Positions 33,059 to 41,460 of a stretch of DNA of 64,000 nt are shown here, piece after piece. The DNA is from JANNMJ01 sp031397815 (GTDB lineage Bacteria > Bacteroidota > Bacteroidia > Cytophagales > Hymenobacteraceae), in the NCBI GenBank assembly GCA_031397815.1, contig JANNMJ010000062.1:1-64000 (forward strand), written 5' to 3'. Numbering within the stretch: position 1 is the stretch's first letter; every line of letters starts with the position of its first letter. The notes under the pieces are model-generated. The model searched no databases. It worked only from the letters and a program-made list of their open reading frames with translations, and had not been told where the DNA came from. A program made the position numbers and the translations under genes.

Positions 33059-36000
33059 CTACCTCCCTCCCACAACCAGTCGCTCGGTGTGGCGGTTTCC
33101 GGCAGAATCGGTGACCTCTACTACATAGACGCCCGGCGAGAGGACGCTGATATCGAGGTTGGCGAGGGGTGTTTGACTACCCGTTTGAGTCAGAACGCGG
33201 CGGCCGGTCAGGGCCGAGACGGTGATGGCCTGAATGCCGGGCATGGGGTCGAATTTGAAGTAATCGGGGTCGAGCTGGAGGCGGATGGGGCCGGTGGCCG
33301 GGTTCGGGCTCACCAGCAGCTTGAACCGCTGCCCGTCGGGGCTGAACCGGATGGTGTTCCGGACGGAGTTGGTGGCGATGGCGTCCTCGAAATCGAACGT
33401 CAGTTGCGCTTGCGCGAGCAGCTCTTCGCCGCCGTGTAGGTCGCGGCGCGGGGCGATGGTGAAGCGGAGATGGCCGTGGCTACCCGGCTCATCGGCGATG
33501 CTGTCGGGGAGGTAAATGCCGTTGAACGTCGCGATGAGCTGGCCGCCGTCGTCGACGGTCAGCTGGTGCGGGTGGCTGGCACCGATGACCTGGAGCGTGC
33601 CCCGGTCGAGGTAGTCGGGGAGCTGATGCTGGATGACCACCCGCGACGCGTAGCTCGTCCCGACGTTCTGAAACCGCACCGTGTACGTCAGAAGCTGGTT
33701 TTTGCTGACGAAGCCTTCCGCGCCTTCGCCCCGTGGGCTAACCGCAAGGTCGTTCGGGTCGATAGCACCGACCACCGTTACTGTAGTGGCCGCGCGGTTG
33801 TTGGCGGGGTTCAGGTCAGTGCCGGAAGCGGTGGCTTCGGCGGCGAGCGGCAGCACATCGCCGACGCGTGCGAGGAGGGTCACGGAATCGGTCACCTGAA
33901 TGGTGAAGCGGCTACCGGCGCGGACGGTGTCGAGCGTCCATGTATAGGTATTGGCCACGTTCGTAAACGGCCGGTCGGCGCGGGTGAGACGCACGGCTGA
34001 CGGGTAAGTAGCCTGCACCACCACCTGATAAGCATCCGCCGAACCGTTGTTTTCGACCTGAATAAGCGCCTGATTCGCGAAGCCGCGCCGCCAAGCGGTT
34101 TCGGCGTGGGTCACGGCCAAATCGTAACCCGTCGCGATGGCAGTAGTCAGCGGCAAGTCGCGGCTGAAATTGCCGCCCAGTCCCACCGGCACGGTGAGCG
34201 TTGCGGGGCAGGCGGGCGCCCAATACGCGTTCGGCAGCAGCGCGAGCTGGTAGCTTCCGGCGGGCAGGCGCAGGTCGTAACGCCCGGCGGCGTCGGTCGT
34301 GACGAGCAGATTCGTCGGGCTTACGCGGAAGTGGCTGCTCGCGATTATCGGCTCGTTGGCGTCGCGGAGGCAGTTGCCGTTGCGGTCGTGGAAGGCCGTA
34401 CCGGTCACGCGCGCCGCCGCATCTTCAGTAATCGTGAGGAACTGGTTCGTGCTCAAACCCGTGAGATACTGCACGTAACCGCTCGGCCAATGCACTTCCA
34501 GACTGTCAATAGTAGTAGCATCGCCCAGACCTACGTGCTGCCGCAAGCTGTTCTGCGACCCAAACCCGTTCTGCGCGCTGACTTGCCGCACCTGCCACTG
34601 CCCACCGGCCTTCACCCGCACGCGGGAACCGAGCGCGCTGCGGTTCGAGGCGCGGCCTTCGAGGCGGATGTTCACCCAATGATTTGTGCCCGCGTTGTTG
34701 CAAAACAGCCAATTGGGCTGCGCGCCGTGCGTGAACACGGCGGCGTCGAGGTAGCCGTCCTTATTGTAATCGGCCCAAGACTGGCCGAAGGAAAGGCCGA
34801 AATCGGCGGTGATGACTTCGTCGCGCTTGCGGGTGAATTGGCCGTTACCGTCGTTGAGGTACAGGAACTTGGTGCCCACGTCGTTCGTGACGTACATGTC
34901 GAGGTCGGCGTCGTTGTCGAGGTCGACCCAGCTCGCGCCGTGGCTCTGGCCGCGGTCGGTGGTGAGGCCGGGGATGGTGATGCTCGCGAAGGTGCCGTCG
35001 TGGAGGTTGCGGTACAGGCGGTTCGGCTGACTTGAAGAGCGCGTGACGAACAGGTCGAGCCAGCCGTCGTTGTCGTAATCGCCCCAAGTGGCCCCTACCG
35101 CATTGCCGTGGTCGGTGGCGAGTGAGCCGGTGGTCACCTTCCGGAACCGCCCGCCGCCGAGGTTCGTGAAGAGCGAGCTGGGCTGGTCGTCGCCGTTCGG
35201 GATGAACACATCCACGAGGCCGTCGTGGTTGTAATCGGCGCAGACGGGGGCCGTGGAGCGGTTGCTTTCCTGCGTGAGCGGCGTGTTGGTGACGGCCGTG
35301 AACGTCAGGTTGCCGTTGTTGTGGTAGAGCTGATGGAAACGGGTCTGGAAGAAGTTCGTGATCAGTAAATCGACGAATCCGTCGTTGTCGTAATCGAACC
35401 ACGTGGCGCCGTGGAAGTACTGCGGCTGCACATCGATGCCCGTGTTCGTGAGGACCGTGAAGCCGCCGTTGCCGGTGTTGCGGTAGAGCACGCTCGGCTT
35501 GCCGGTTGCATTCGCGACGAACGCATCCGGCCGACCGTCGTTGTCGATATCAGCCCAGGTGCAAGCCGCCGTCTTCGCCTTATCCGTCACGAGCGGGCCG
35601 GTGGTGATGCGCGTAAACGCCCCGTTGCCGGTGTTGCGGAACAGCAGATTCGGCGCCGCCTCGTTCTTATCGGTGATGAAAAGGTCTTCCCAGCCGTCAC
35701 CGTCGTAGTCAATCCACGCGCCGTTCCAGCTATCGGTGAGGGCGGTGGTGAGCGGTGCGGTGCCGCAATTATTGAAGAGCAGCTTGCTCGTGTTCGCCGT
35801 GAGGTTCGCGATGCCGACCGTCGTGAGCGACTGCTGCATCGTGCCATCCACGAAGCCGGTCACGATGATATCCGACGACAGCACACTGCCGTTTTTGATA
35901 ATCGAGCCATCGTTCTCCGACGCCGACACGATCAGGGTAGTCGTGACCTGATACGCATCCTGCGGCCGGATATTCGGCACGTTAGGGAACGTAATCAGCG

Positions 36001-37687
36001 TCTCGGTCGGGCCATAGGCTATATCCCCGACGATGGTCGTCTGGGTGGTGAGGTTCGTGAGAGTGCTGCTCAGCGGCAGCGCCCCGGAGCCGAGGCGGAC
36101 TTCCACGGTGGGCGCGGTGACCGTCTGGTTGGCGGGCGGCACGATGCTCGTCACGACCCGAATCGTATCGCCGGGAATGGCCTGCACGGGCGCACTGATG
36201 GTGTTTTGCGAGAACGACTGCCCCAACGACGACCCGAAGTACATCATCCAGTTATCGTTCGAGTTCGAGCTCATCACGGAGATGTTTTTCGTCGATTCGA
36301 TGAGCAGGTACGGCCGCTCGGGGCCGCTGGTGGTGCCGGTGCCGTTGTAAATGCTCTTCCACTCGGCGAGGCTGAAAAAGCTATCAGCGTAACGGAACGG
36401 CAGAATCGTGTAGGTGCGGTTGATTTTGGTGCCGTTGGTCGCGGCGTCCTTCACGGTCACGACGGTCGTATCCTTCGACGCGAACAGGTAAAAGTGCGCG
36501 AACGAGCCGCCGAACTTCAGCCCCGTAAACGGATTCACCACTCTCGTCTCGTTGCCCGGCGGCAGCAGGTACCCGAGGAAATCGGTGCCCGCCGTGGTGC
36601 CGCTCTCACTGGCGAGCATCGTCGCCATATCCGACGTCCCCGGCGCCCCCGTCTCCATCCAGTTCGCTTCCAGCACCGACACCCGCTTGCCGGGCGTACA
36701 CGTCACCCGGAAAATGGTATTGTACGACACGTTACCATTCGCCTTTCCCACCCAATCGGCGGGCTTGAGGCGGTTCAGGTTCCAGTTTTTCATCACCACC
36801 CACGCGCCGTTCAAGTAGCGTTCGAGCTGCACGGCATTCTGGTCGTCCCAGCTCACAATCCGAATTTCCTGCTCCCCGACCGCCTGATACGGCACCGCGA
36901 AATAGAATAAGCTGCCCGAAGAAGAGCCGTTCGACGCGGGCACCTGCCCGCCACCGTCGCGCTCGTTGCCGTAAAGCGCGCCATACTGCACGCTGACGCC
37001 CTTATTGGCCTCGATGACGTACGTTTCGCCGGGGAGCATCACGTTACGGCCATCGGGGTAAGTGTAAATCAAATCCTGCCCGCGGTTAATAGTCCGCTGA
37101 GCGACGGCGATTTTGTTCGTGATATCGACGTGCGTGTACCCGGACTGGGTAGTAGCAGAGGTCGAAATTTTCGAAATCGTGACCGTCGTGTTGTCCTCAA
37201 AGGCAAACACGTTCAGGTCGCGGTTCAAGGAGCTGGCTTTCGGCGAATAAATGATGAATTTTCCGCCGACCGATTTTTTATTGACGCTCGGCGCGAAATC
37301 GTGCTGCCAGTCGCTGTCCGTCGAGATGGACGCGTACACGAGGCCGCTGCTGCGGATGATGAAATAGTCGCCGTCCTGCTTCAGCACCCCGCCCGACGCG
37401 TATTGCGCATCGTCGTTGATGCCGTTATCGCGGATGTAGAGGATATACGACTGCCCCGCCATCAGCACGCCGGTCTTGGAATCGTCGGTATCGCCGTCGG
37501 CGCCGTCGTCTTCAATCGTGAAGGTGGTGGAGTCGTTGATGGCGGTCACCACGAGCGCCACATCGCGACGAACGGGGTCGTTGTTCGGGGGAACGTAGAT
37601 ATTGAAAAAGGTCGAAGGCTCGCCCGTCGCGAAGGCGGCGGTATAGTAAAAAATACTGAGGGCGAGTAGTAGAATGAGTCTTCTCAC
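33059..37687 (-). CDS. Large T9SS-exported protein: IgGFc-binding-like, VCBS/FG-GAP, ASPIC/UnbV and sorting domains
   Basis: 1542 residues from the GTG at 37687; a TTG two codons upstream is an alternative. The signal peptide (RRLILLLALSIFYYTAAFA) is followed by an IgGFc-binding-like region (residues about 60-500: QYGALYGNERDGGGQ, YLLIESTKNISVMSSNSND). Six or more FG-GAP/VCBS repeats follow, with calcium-loop motifs (WIDYDGDGWEDLFI, WADIDNDGRPDAFV, FDYDNDGFVDLLI, WGDYDNDGWLDLFV), as in CRTAC1-type proteins. Then an ASPIC/UnbV domain (EGRASNRSALGSRVRVKAGG … SLEVHWPSG), SdrD-like repeats and a T9SS sorting domain (LLVSPNPATGPIRLQ, GVYVVEVTDSAG). A surface adhesin or polymer-binding protein is the likely role. 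It sits in the middle of the exopolysaccharide region with a sigma-54-like promoter just upstream. Confidence 0.9.
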   Translation of the reverse strand: MRRLILLLALSIFYYTAAFATGEPSTFFNIYVPPNNDPVRRDVALVVTAINDSTTFTIEDDGADGDTDDSKTGVLMAGQSYILYIRDNGINDDAQYASGGVLKQDGDYFIIRSSGLVYASISTDSDWQHDFAPSVNKKSVGGKFIIYSPKASSLNRDLNVFAFEDNTTVTISKISTSATTQSGYTHVDITNKIAVAQRTINRGQDLIYTYPDGRNVMLPGETYVIEANKGVSVQYGALYGNERDGGGQVPASNGSSSGSLFYFAVPYQAVGEQEIRIVSWDDQNAVQLERYLNGAWVVMKNWNLNRLKPADWVGKANGNVSYNTIFRVTCTPGKRVSVLEANWMETGAPGTSDMATMLASESGTTAGTDFLGYLLPPGNETRVVNPFTGLKFGGSFAHFYLFASKDTTVVTVKDAATNGTKINRTYTILPFRYADSFFSLAEWKSIYNGTGTTSGPERPYLLIESTKNISVMSSNSNDNWMMYFGSSLGQSFSQNTISAPVQAIPGDTIRVVTSIVPPANQTVTAPTVEVRLGSGALPLSSTLTNLTTQTTIVGDIAYGPTETLITFPNVPNIRPQDAYQVTTTLIVSASENDGSIIKNGSVLSSDIIVTGFVDGTMQQSLTTVGIANLTANTSKLLFNNCGTAPLTTALTDSWNGAWIDYDGDGWEDLFITDKNEAAPNLLFRNTGNGAFTRITTGPLVTDKAKTAACTWADIDNDGRPDAFVANATGKPSVLYRNTGNGGFTVLTNTGIDVQPQYFHGATWFDYDNDGFVDLLITNFFQTRFHQLYHNNGNLTFTAVTNTPLTQESNRSTAPVCADYNHDGLVDVFIPNGDDQPSSLFTNLGGGRFRKVTTGSLATDHGNAVGATWGDYDNDGWLDLFVTRSSSQPNRLYRNLHDGTFASITIPGLTTDRGQSHGASWVDLDNDADLDMYVTNDVGTKFLYLNDGNGQFTRKRDEVITADFGLSFGQSWADYNKDGYLDAAVFTHGAQPNWLFCNNAGTNHWVNIRLEGRASNRSALGSRVRVKAGGQWQVRQVSAQNGFGSQNSLRQHVGLGDATTIDSLEVHWPSGYVQYLTGLSTNQFLTITEDAAARVTGTAFHDRNGNCLRDANEPIIASSHFRVSPTNLLVTTDAAGRYDLRLPAGSYQLALLPNAYWAPACPATLTVPVGLGGNFSRDLPLTTAIATGYDLAVTHAETAWRRGFANQALIQVENNGSADAYQVVVQATYPSAVRLTRADRPFTNVANTYTWTLDTVRAGSRFTIQVTDSVTLLARVGDVLPLAAEATASGTDLNPANNRAATTVTVVGAIDPNDLAVSPRGEGAEGFVSKNQLLTYTVRFQNVGTSYASRVVIQHQLPDYLDRGTLQVIGASHPHQLTVDDGGQLIATFNGIYLPDSIADEPGSHGHLRFTIAPRRDLHGGEELLAQAQLTFDFEDAIATNSVRNTIRFSPDGQRFKLLVSPNPATGPIRLQLDPDYFKFDPMPGIQAITVSALTGRRVLTQTGSQTPLANLDISVLSPGVYVVEVTDSAGNRHTERLVVGGR

Positions 37688-37693
37688 TGGCAA

Positions 37694-38035
37694 ATGAGGG
37701 GAAATGATGGATTCGGTCCTGCGCCCCCTGTGCCAATGGTCAGGCCAATTAATTCAACGCCTGATTTTCAAGACTTTAATTAAAATTAGATTACCGATAT
37801 CGTCCACTTGCTGGAAAAAGCTCTACTGAATAGACGTCGACGCCGTCCCACCGGAAGGCCGTCGCCAACCCGCAAGGCCCGCCAACGGCCTCCATCATCT
37901 GGAGCATCTTTCCAGAATGTGGATGCGCCGATGTGGCGCCACCAAACAAGAACATTAACAATCAAGCAGTTACACTTTTACGACGCACTGGTACGGCGTT
38001 CGTAAAGTGGGGTCATCCCCCCAACAATCACACGT
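37694..38035. other. Divergent intergenic region between two exopolysaccharide-region genes
   Basis: 342 bases with no gene. The left part holds the sigma-54-like promoter for the minus gene (37720-37736), and the middle (37740-37800) is strongly A/T-rich (TTAATTAAAATTAGATTACC), like promoter DNA. A CTGGTACGGCGTTCGT segment (37988-38003) before the receiver gene is a weak second sigma-54 look-alike. Confidence 0.6.
37720..37736 (-). promoter_or_regulatory. Candidate sigma-54 promoter (GG-N10-GC)
   Basis: On the minus strand TTGGCACAGGGGGCGCA. The -24 part TTGGCAC is identical to consensus, and the -12 GC lies exactly ten bases after the GG. It is 33 nt upstream of the TTG/GTG start of the T9SS protein gene, giving a leader of about 16-22 nt. 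A sigma-54 activator gene lies at 23756-25111. Confidence 0.5.
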
Positions 38036-38476
38036 ATGGCCACCGAACCCCTCAACATCTTCCTCGTCGACGACGACGCCTTTTCCCTACAGCTGATGGA
38101 GTTTGCCGTCCGCGATAAAGGCTTCGAGCAAATCGCGACGTTTTCCAGCGGCACCGAATGCCTCAATTCCCTGACGCAGGAGCCGGATGTGATTTTCCTC
38201 GACCATCAAATGGACCACGTGACCGGCACAGAAGTCCTGAAAGCCATCAAGCGCTTCAACCCCGACATCTACGTGGTGTTCGTGAGCGGGCAGCAGCAGG
38301 TGGAAGTTGCGGTAGAATCGCTTAAATACGGCGCTTTTGACTACATCGTCAAGGACGAGAAGCTGACAGAGCGGATTGGCGAGGTGCTCGATAAGATTGG
38401 CGTGGTGCGCCAGATGCTGCAACAGAAAGGCCACTCGAAATGGCGGCGGTTTTTCGCGGCGATCTCGCTGATTTAG
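38036..38476 (+). CDS. Single-domain response regulator (receiver protein)
   Basis: 146 residues, one CheY-like receiver domain with no output domain. Acidic pocket D12-D14 (FLVDDDAF), phospho-acceptor D56 (VIFLDHQMD), a Ser in VVFVSGQQQ and the conserved Lys in DYIVKDEK. After the domain only a short basic tail (HSKWRRFFAAISLI) remains. Such proteins act as phosphorelay intermediates or bind partners directly. It stands first in the plus-strand exopolysaccharide block, its stop lying 77 nt before the Wza-like gene, so it may control export or synthesis through protein contact. The hybrid kinase at 20945 is a possible phosphodonor, but this is inference. Confidence 0.9.
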   Translation: MATEPLNIFLVDDDAFSLQLMEFAVRDKGFEQIATFSSGTECLNSLTQEPDVIFLDHQMDHVTGTEVLKAIKRFNPDIYVVFVSGQQQVEVAVESLKYGAFDYIVKDEKLTERIGEVLDKIGVVRQMLQQKGHSKWRRFFAAISLI

Positions 38477-38553
38477 GAATAGGCGCTTTTGCTGCCTGCT
38501 TTTACTGCCTGCTTCCGCTCCCACTGCCGGTATATTTCCTTCTGACCCGCCCG

Positions 38554-39288
38554 ATGCGCTTCGCCCTTTTCTTTCTGCTCCTCACCACGGCGCTGCTGAC
38601 CGGCTGCACCCAGAACCTGTTTCAAGCGGGGAAGGTGACGCCCGCCTCGACCACCGCGTTCGCCCTCACCCCTGATTATCAGTATCGTATCCGCCCTGAC
38701 GATAAGCTCAGCGTGAGCGTTTGGGATCACGAGGAGCTGAGTGTCGGCTCGATTTACGGCATTTACAACTCCAACGAAGTGTATGGCAAATGGCTCCTCG
38801 TGGATGCGGGCGGGCAGATTGACCTGCCGAAAGTCGGGAGTTTTGCGGTGGCGGGCCTGACCGTGACGGAAGCCGAAACCGCCCTCCGCACCACGCTCAG
38901 CAAGTGGATTGTGAACCCGATTGTGCATCTGACGGTGCTCAACAAGGAAATCACGCTCCTCGGCGAAGTGAATACGCCGGGGCGGCAGCTACTGGATAAG
39001 GAGCGCAACAGCTTGGTAGATATCGTGGGCCGCGCCGGTGATTTCGGCACCTACGCCGACAAGCGACGCGTGCAGGTCATCCGGCAAATTGAGGGCAAGC
39101 CGGTCGCGACGGTGGTCGATTTAACGCAGCTTGATTTACTCGCGCAGCATAACCTCACGGTGCTGCCCGGCGATGTGGTGTACGTGCCGTCACGCGGGAG
39201 TAAGATGTTCGATAAACGCTCTCAATCGGTGATTCCGGTGGCGTCGGCGATCAGCACGCTGATCATTATCGCGAAGCTGTTTTTTTAG
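38554..39288 (+). CDS. Polysaccharide export lipoprotein, Wza family
   Basis: 244 residues from the ATG at 38554, which begins a lipoprotein signal peptide (MRFALFFLLLTTALLTG, lipobox LTGC, Cys 18). The body has the polysaccharide-export domain (YQYRIRPDDKLSVSVWDHEEL, VDAGGQIDLPKVGSFAVAGL) and a SLBB-type domain (ITLLGEVNTPGRQLL, VDIVGRAGDFGTYADKRRV). A hydrophobic helix at the C-terminus (VIPVASAISTLIIIAKLFF) is typical of the Wza/BexD group in Bacteroidota, where it helps form the outer-membrane pore. Followed 66 nt later by the Wzc-like gene. Confidence 0.94.
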   Translation: MRFALFFLLLTTALLTGCTQNLFQAGKVTPASTTAFALTPDYQYRIRPDDKLSVSVWDHEELSVGSIYGIYNSNEVYGKWLLVDAGGQIDLPKVGSFAVAGLTVTEAETALRTTLSKWIVNPIVHLTVLNKEITLLGEVNTPGRQLLDKERNSLVDIVGRAGDFGTYADKRRVQVIRQIEGKPVATVVDLTQLDLLAQHNLTVLPGDVVYVPSRGSKMFDKRSQSVIPVASAISTLIIIAKLFF

Positions 39289-39354
39289 TTTCTGGTTTTT
39301 GGTTTACCGTTTTGGGTTTTTACGTCGGCTTTAAGCTTCTGATTCGCTCTCTTT

Positions 39355-41460
39355 ATGAATATGCGTGCCTTACGTCCTTTTCTGCGCGGCTTGCCCATCA
39401 TCTTTCTGTGCTTGGCGGGGGCGCTGCTGCTGGCGAAGAACTACCTGCGCTACGCCACGCCGCAGTATGAGAGCACAGCTAAAATCAAGCTCGCCGATGT
39501 AAACGAAGGCCCGACGAGCACGAACCTGTTCAAGGATTTCGACCTGTTTTCGTCGACCAATAAAATCGGGGCCGAGGTAGAGGTGATGAAGTCGGAGATG
39601 CTCGTGAGTCAGGCGCTTGACCGCCTGCCGTTCGATATCAGCACGTACCGCGTCGGGCAGGTGCAGACGACCGAGCTGTACCGCCAATGCCCGTTCACGG
39701 TGGACATCAAGCTCCACGATGAGCGCTGGGCCGACAAAACCTTCGGCCTCCGCATCGCCCCGAACCATCAGCTGGAGCTGACGCTGCCCGGCGGAAAAAC
39801 CGTCAAAGGCACGCTCGGCCAGCGCTTCCACTTCCCCCAAGCCGACTTCTGCATCGAAATAAACAGCACTCTTCTCGCTGAAAAACCCACCCTCCGCCTC
39901 GCCGACCGCTACCAGTTCGTGCCGCACTCGCGCGACCGCCTCGTCGCCGAAGTCATCAACAAGCTCGACATCACGAGCGTCGATAAAGACATTGCCATTC
40001 TGCGCGTGAGCTTCCAAAGCCCCGTCGCCGATAAAGCCGCCGACTTGGTGAACACGCTCACGGCGGCGTACATGGACGATTATGTCGCCAACAAATACAA
40101 GGTCGCGAACACGACGGTCAAGTTTCTGAACCAGCAGGTGGCGTCGGTGGGCGAGCGGTTGGCGCTGTCGGAAGACTCCATTGAGCAGTACCGCGATGCG
40201 CGGAATATCATCAATATCCGACAGGAAACAGAGACGGATTTACGAAAAATTTCGGAGCTAAAAATCCAGCTCTCGAACCTACGGATGAGCTTGGCGGCGG
40301 TCGAGAGCCTGTGTCGGTATATGCAGAACGGGCAGCAGAATGCGCTGGAATTAGCCCCGAACTTCGAAGCTTTCAACGATTTGCTTTCGACGGAAATCAT
40401 CAAGAAAATCAAGGCATTACAGGCCGAGCGACAGGATTTGCTCCTCCGCTTTACGCCCGAAGACGAGAAGGTGAAGGTGATTGAGGAGAAGCTGATCGAT
40501 TTGAACGCGTACCTGCTGGAAGGTGTGAAAAATACCCGCAATAATCTACGGGTGAAATACGCCGAGATCGAGCGCGAGATTCACCACTCCGAGCAAGTGT
40601 TCGTCGGGCTGCCGACGCGCGAGAAAGACCTCACGATTCTGGAGCGCGATTTTCAGCTCAATCAGAAGCTCTACAATTTTCTGCACGAAAAACAGACCGA
40701 GGCCGAGATTGCGCAAGCCGCCAAAATCACGTTTCACCGCGTGATTTCGCCCGGCGAAGTGCCGCAGAAGCCGATGGCACCGAATCGGGCGCTGATTACC
40801 ATCATTTCGGCGTTTTTGGGGCTGATTACGGGCTTTCTGCTGGTGTATCTATACGCCACGCTCCGCGCCCGACCGACCGATGCGCACGCGATTCAGAAGG
40901 AATCGGCGACGCCCGTGGCCGCCACGCTGCCGCACATTCCGGCGCCCGCCGACTACGCGTCGGTGTTCCGGCAGCTCACCATTCGGCTTGATTTGAAGGA
41001 TTTGCTGCGCCCCGGCACGCGGGTGGTGCTCACCGCGTTCACGACGCACGAAGGCCTCGGGTTTTGCTACGAGCAGCTCGCGGCGGCGCTTCGGCGGCAG
41101 GGCCGCACAGTCCGCGTCGTCCGCATCGACGATTGCCAAACCCTCCCCCCCGCGCCCGCCGATGCCGATGAGCTGGTGCTCGTCCGGAACCAGCCGCTCC
41201 TCCTCGATAGCCACGCGTTGGCCGTGATGGCGGCGGCGGACGTGAACCTCGTCCTCATCGACGGCGCCGCGACGCCGATTGGCCGCATCGCCGCCCTCGA
41301 CCTACTCGCCCTCGAATACCAGCTCCCCGGCGTCCATTTCTGCCTGAACCGCGAGGGCTACGTGCCGAGCATGTTCGGCGGGGTATTGAAAGCCGGGCGG
41401 CGTCTCTTTTCCACTCTTCTCCGCCGTGAAAATCAGTCTGAACCTATTGTGGCGGGGTAG
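39355..41460 (+). CDS. Wzc-like polysaccharide co-polymerase with degenerate kinase domain
   Basis: 701 residues. A Wzz domain lies between TM1 (near residues 9-29, FLRGLPIIFLCLAGALLLA) and TM2 (near 478-502, ALITIISAFLGLITGFLLVY). The periplasmic part has long coiled-coil helices (KISELKIQLSNLRMSL, KAEIEREIHHSEQ) and the GNVR-like segment DFQLNQKLYNFLHEKQTEAEIAQA. The cytoplasmic tail (about 530-690) follows the BY-kinase fold in outline but has no Walker A lysine (the P-loop position reads TTHEGLGF), and the C-terminus has no tyrosine cluster. It probably sets chain length and links Wza to the inner membrane without phosphorylation. Overlaps the flippase gene. Confidence 0.9.
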   Translation: MNMRALRPFLRGLPIIFLCLAGALLLAKNYLRYATPQYESTAKIKLADVNEGPTSTNLFKDFDLFSSTNKIGAEVEVMKSEMLVSQALDRLPFDISTYRVGQVQTTELYRQCPFTVDIKLHDERWADKTFGLRIAPNHQLELTLPGGKTVKGTLGQRFHFPQADFCIEINSTLLAEKPTLRLADRYQFVPHSRDRLVAEVINKLDITSVDKDIAILRVSFQSPVADKAADLVNTLTAAYMDDYVANKYKVANTTVKFLNQQVASVGERLALSEDSIEQYRDARNIINIRQETETDLRKISELKIQLSNLRMSLAAVESLCRYMQNGQQNALELAPNFEAFNDLLSTEIIKKIKALQAERQDLLLRFTPEDEKVKVIEEKLIDLNAYLLEGVKNTRNNLRVKYAEIEREIHHSEQVFVGLPTREKDLTILERDFQLNQKLYNFLHEKQTEAEIAQAAKITFHRVISPGEVPQKPMAPNRALITIISAFLGLITGFLLVYLYATLRARPTDAHAIQKESATPVAATLPHIPAPADYASVFRQLTIRLDLKDLLRPGTRVVLTAFTTHEGLGFCYEQLAAALRRQGRTVRVVRIDDCQTLPPAPADADELVLVRNQPLLLDSHALAVMAAADVNLVLIDGAATPIGRIAALDLLALEYQLPGVHFCLNREGYVPSMFGGVLKAGRRLFSTLLRRENQSEPIVAG

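Noticed and set aside
32558..33128. Short open frames in the repeat region
   Set aside because: Open only because the 42-bp and 12-bp repeats keep the phase; no signal or start context.
35411..36910. 499-codon plus-strand open frame opposite the VCBS/ASPIC gene
   Set aside because: Arg/His-rich antisense frame with no domain; the minus frame has clear VCBS repeats.
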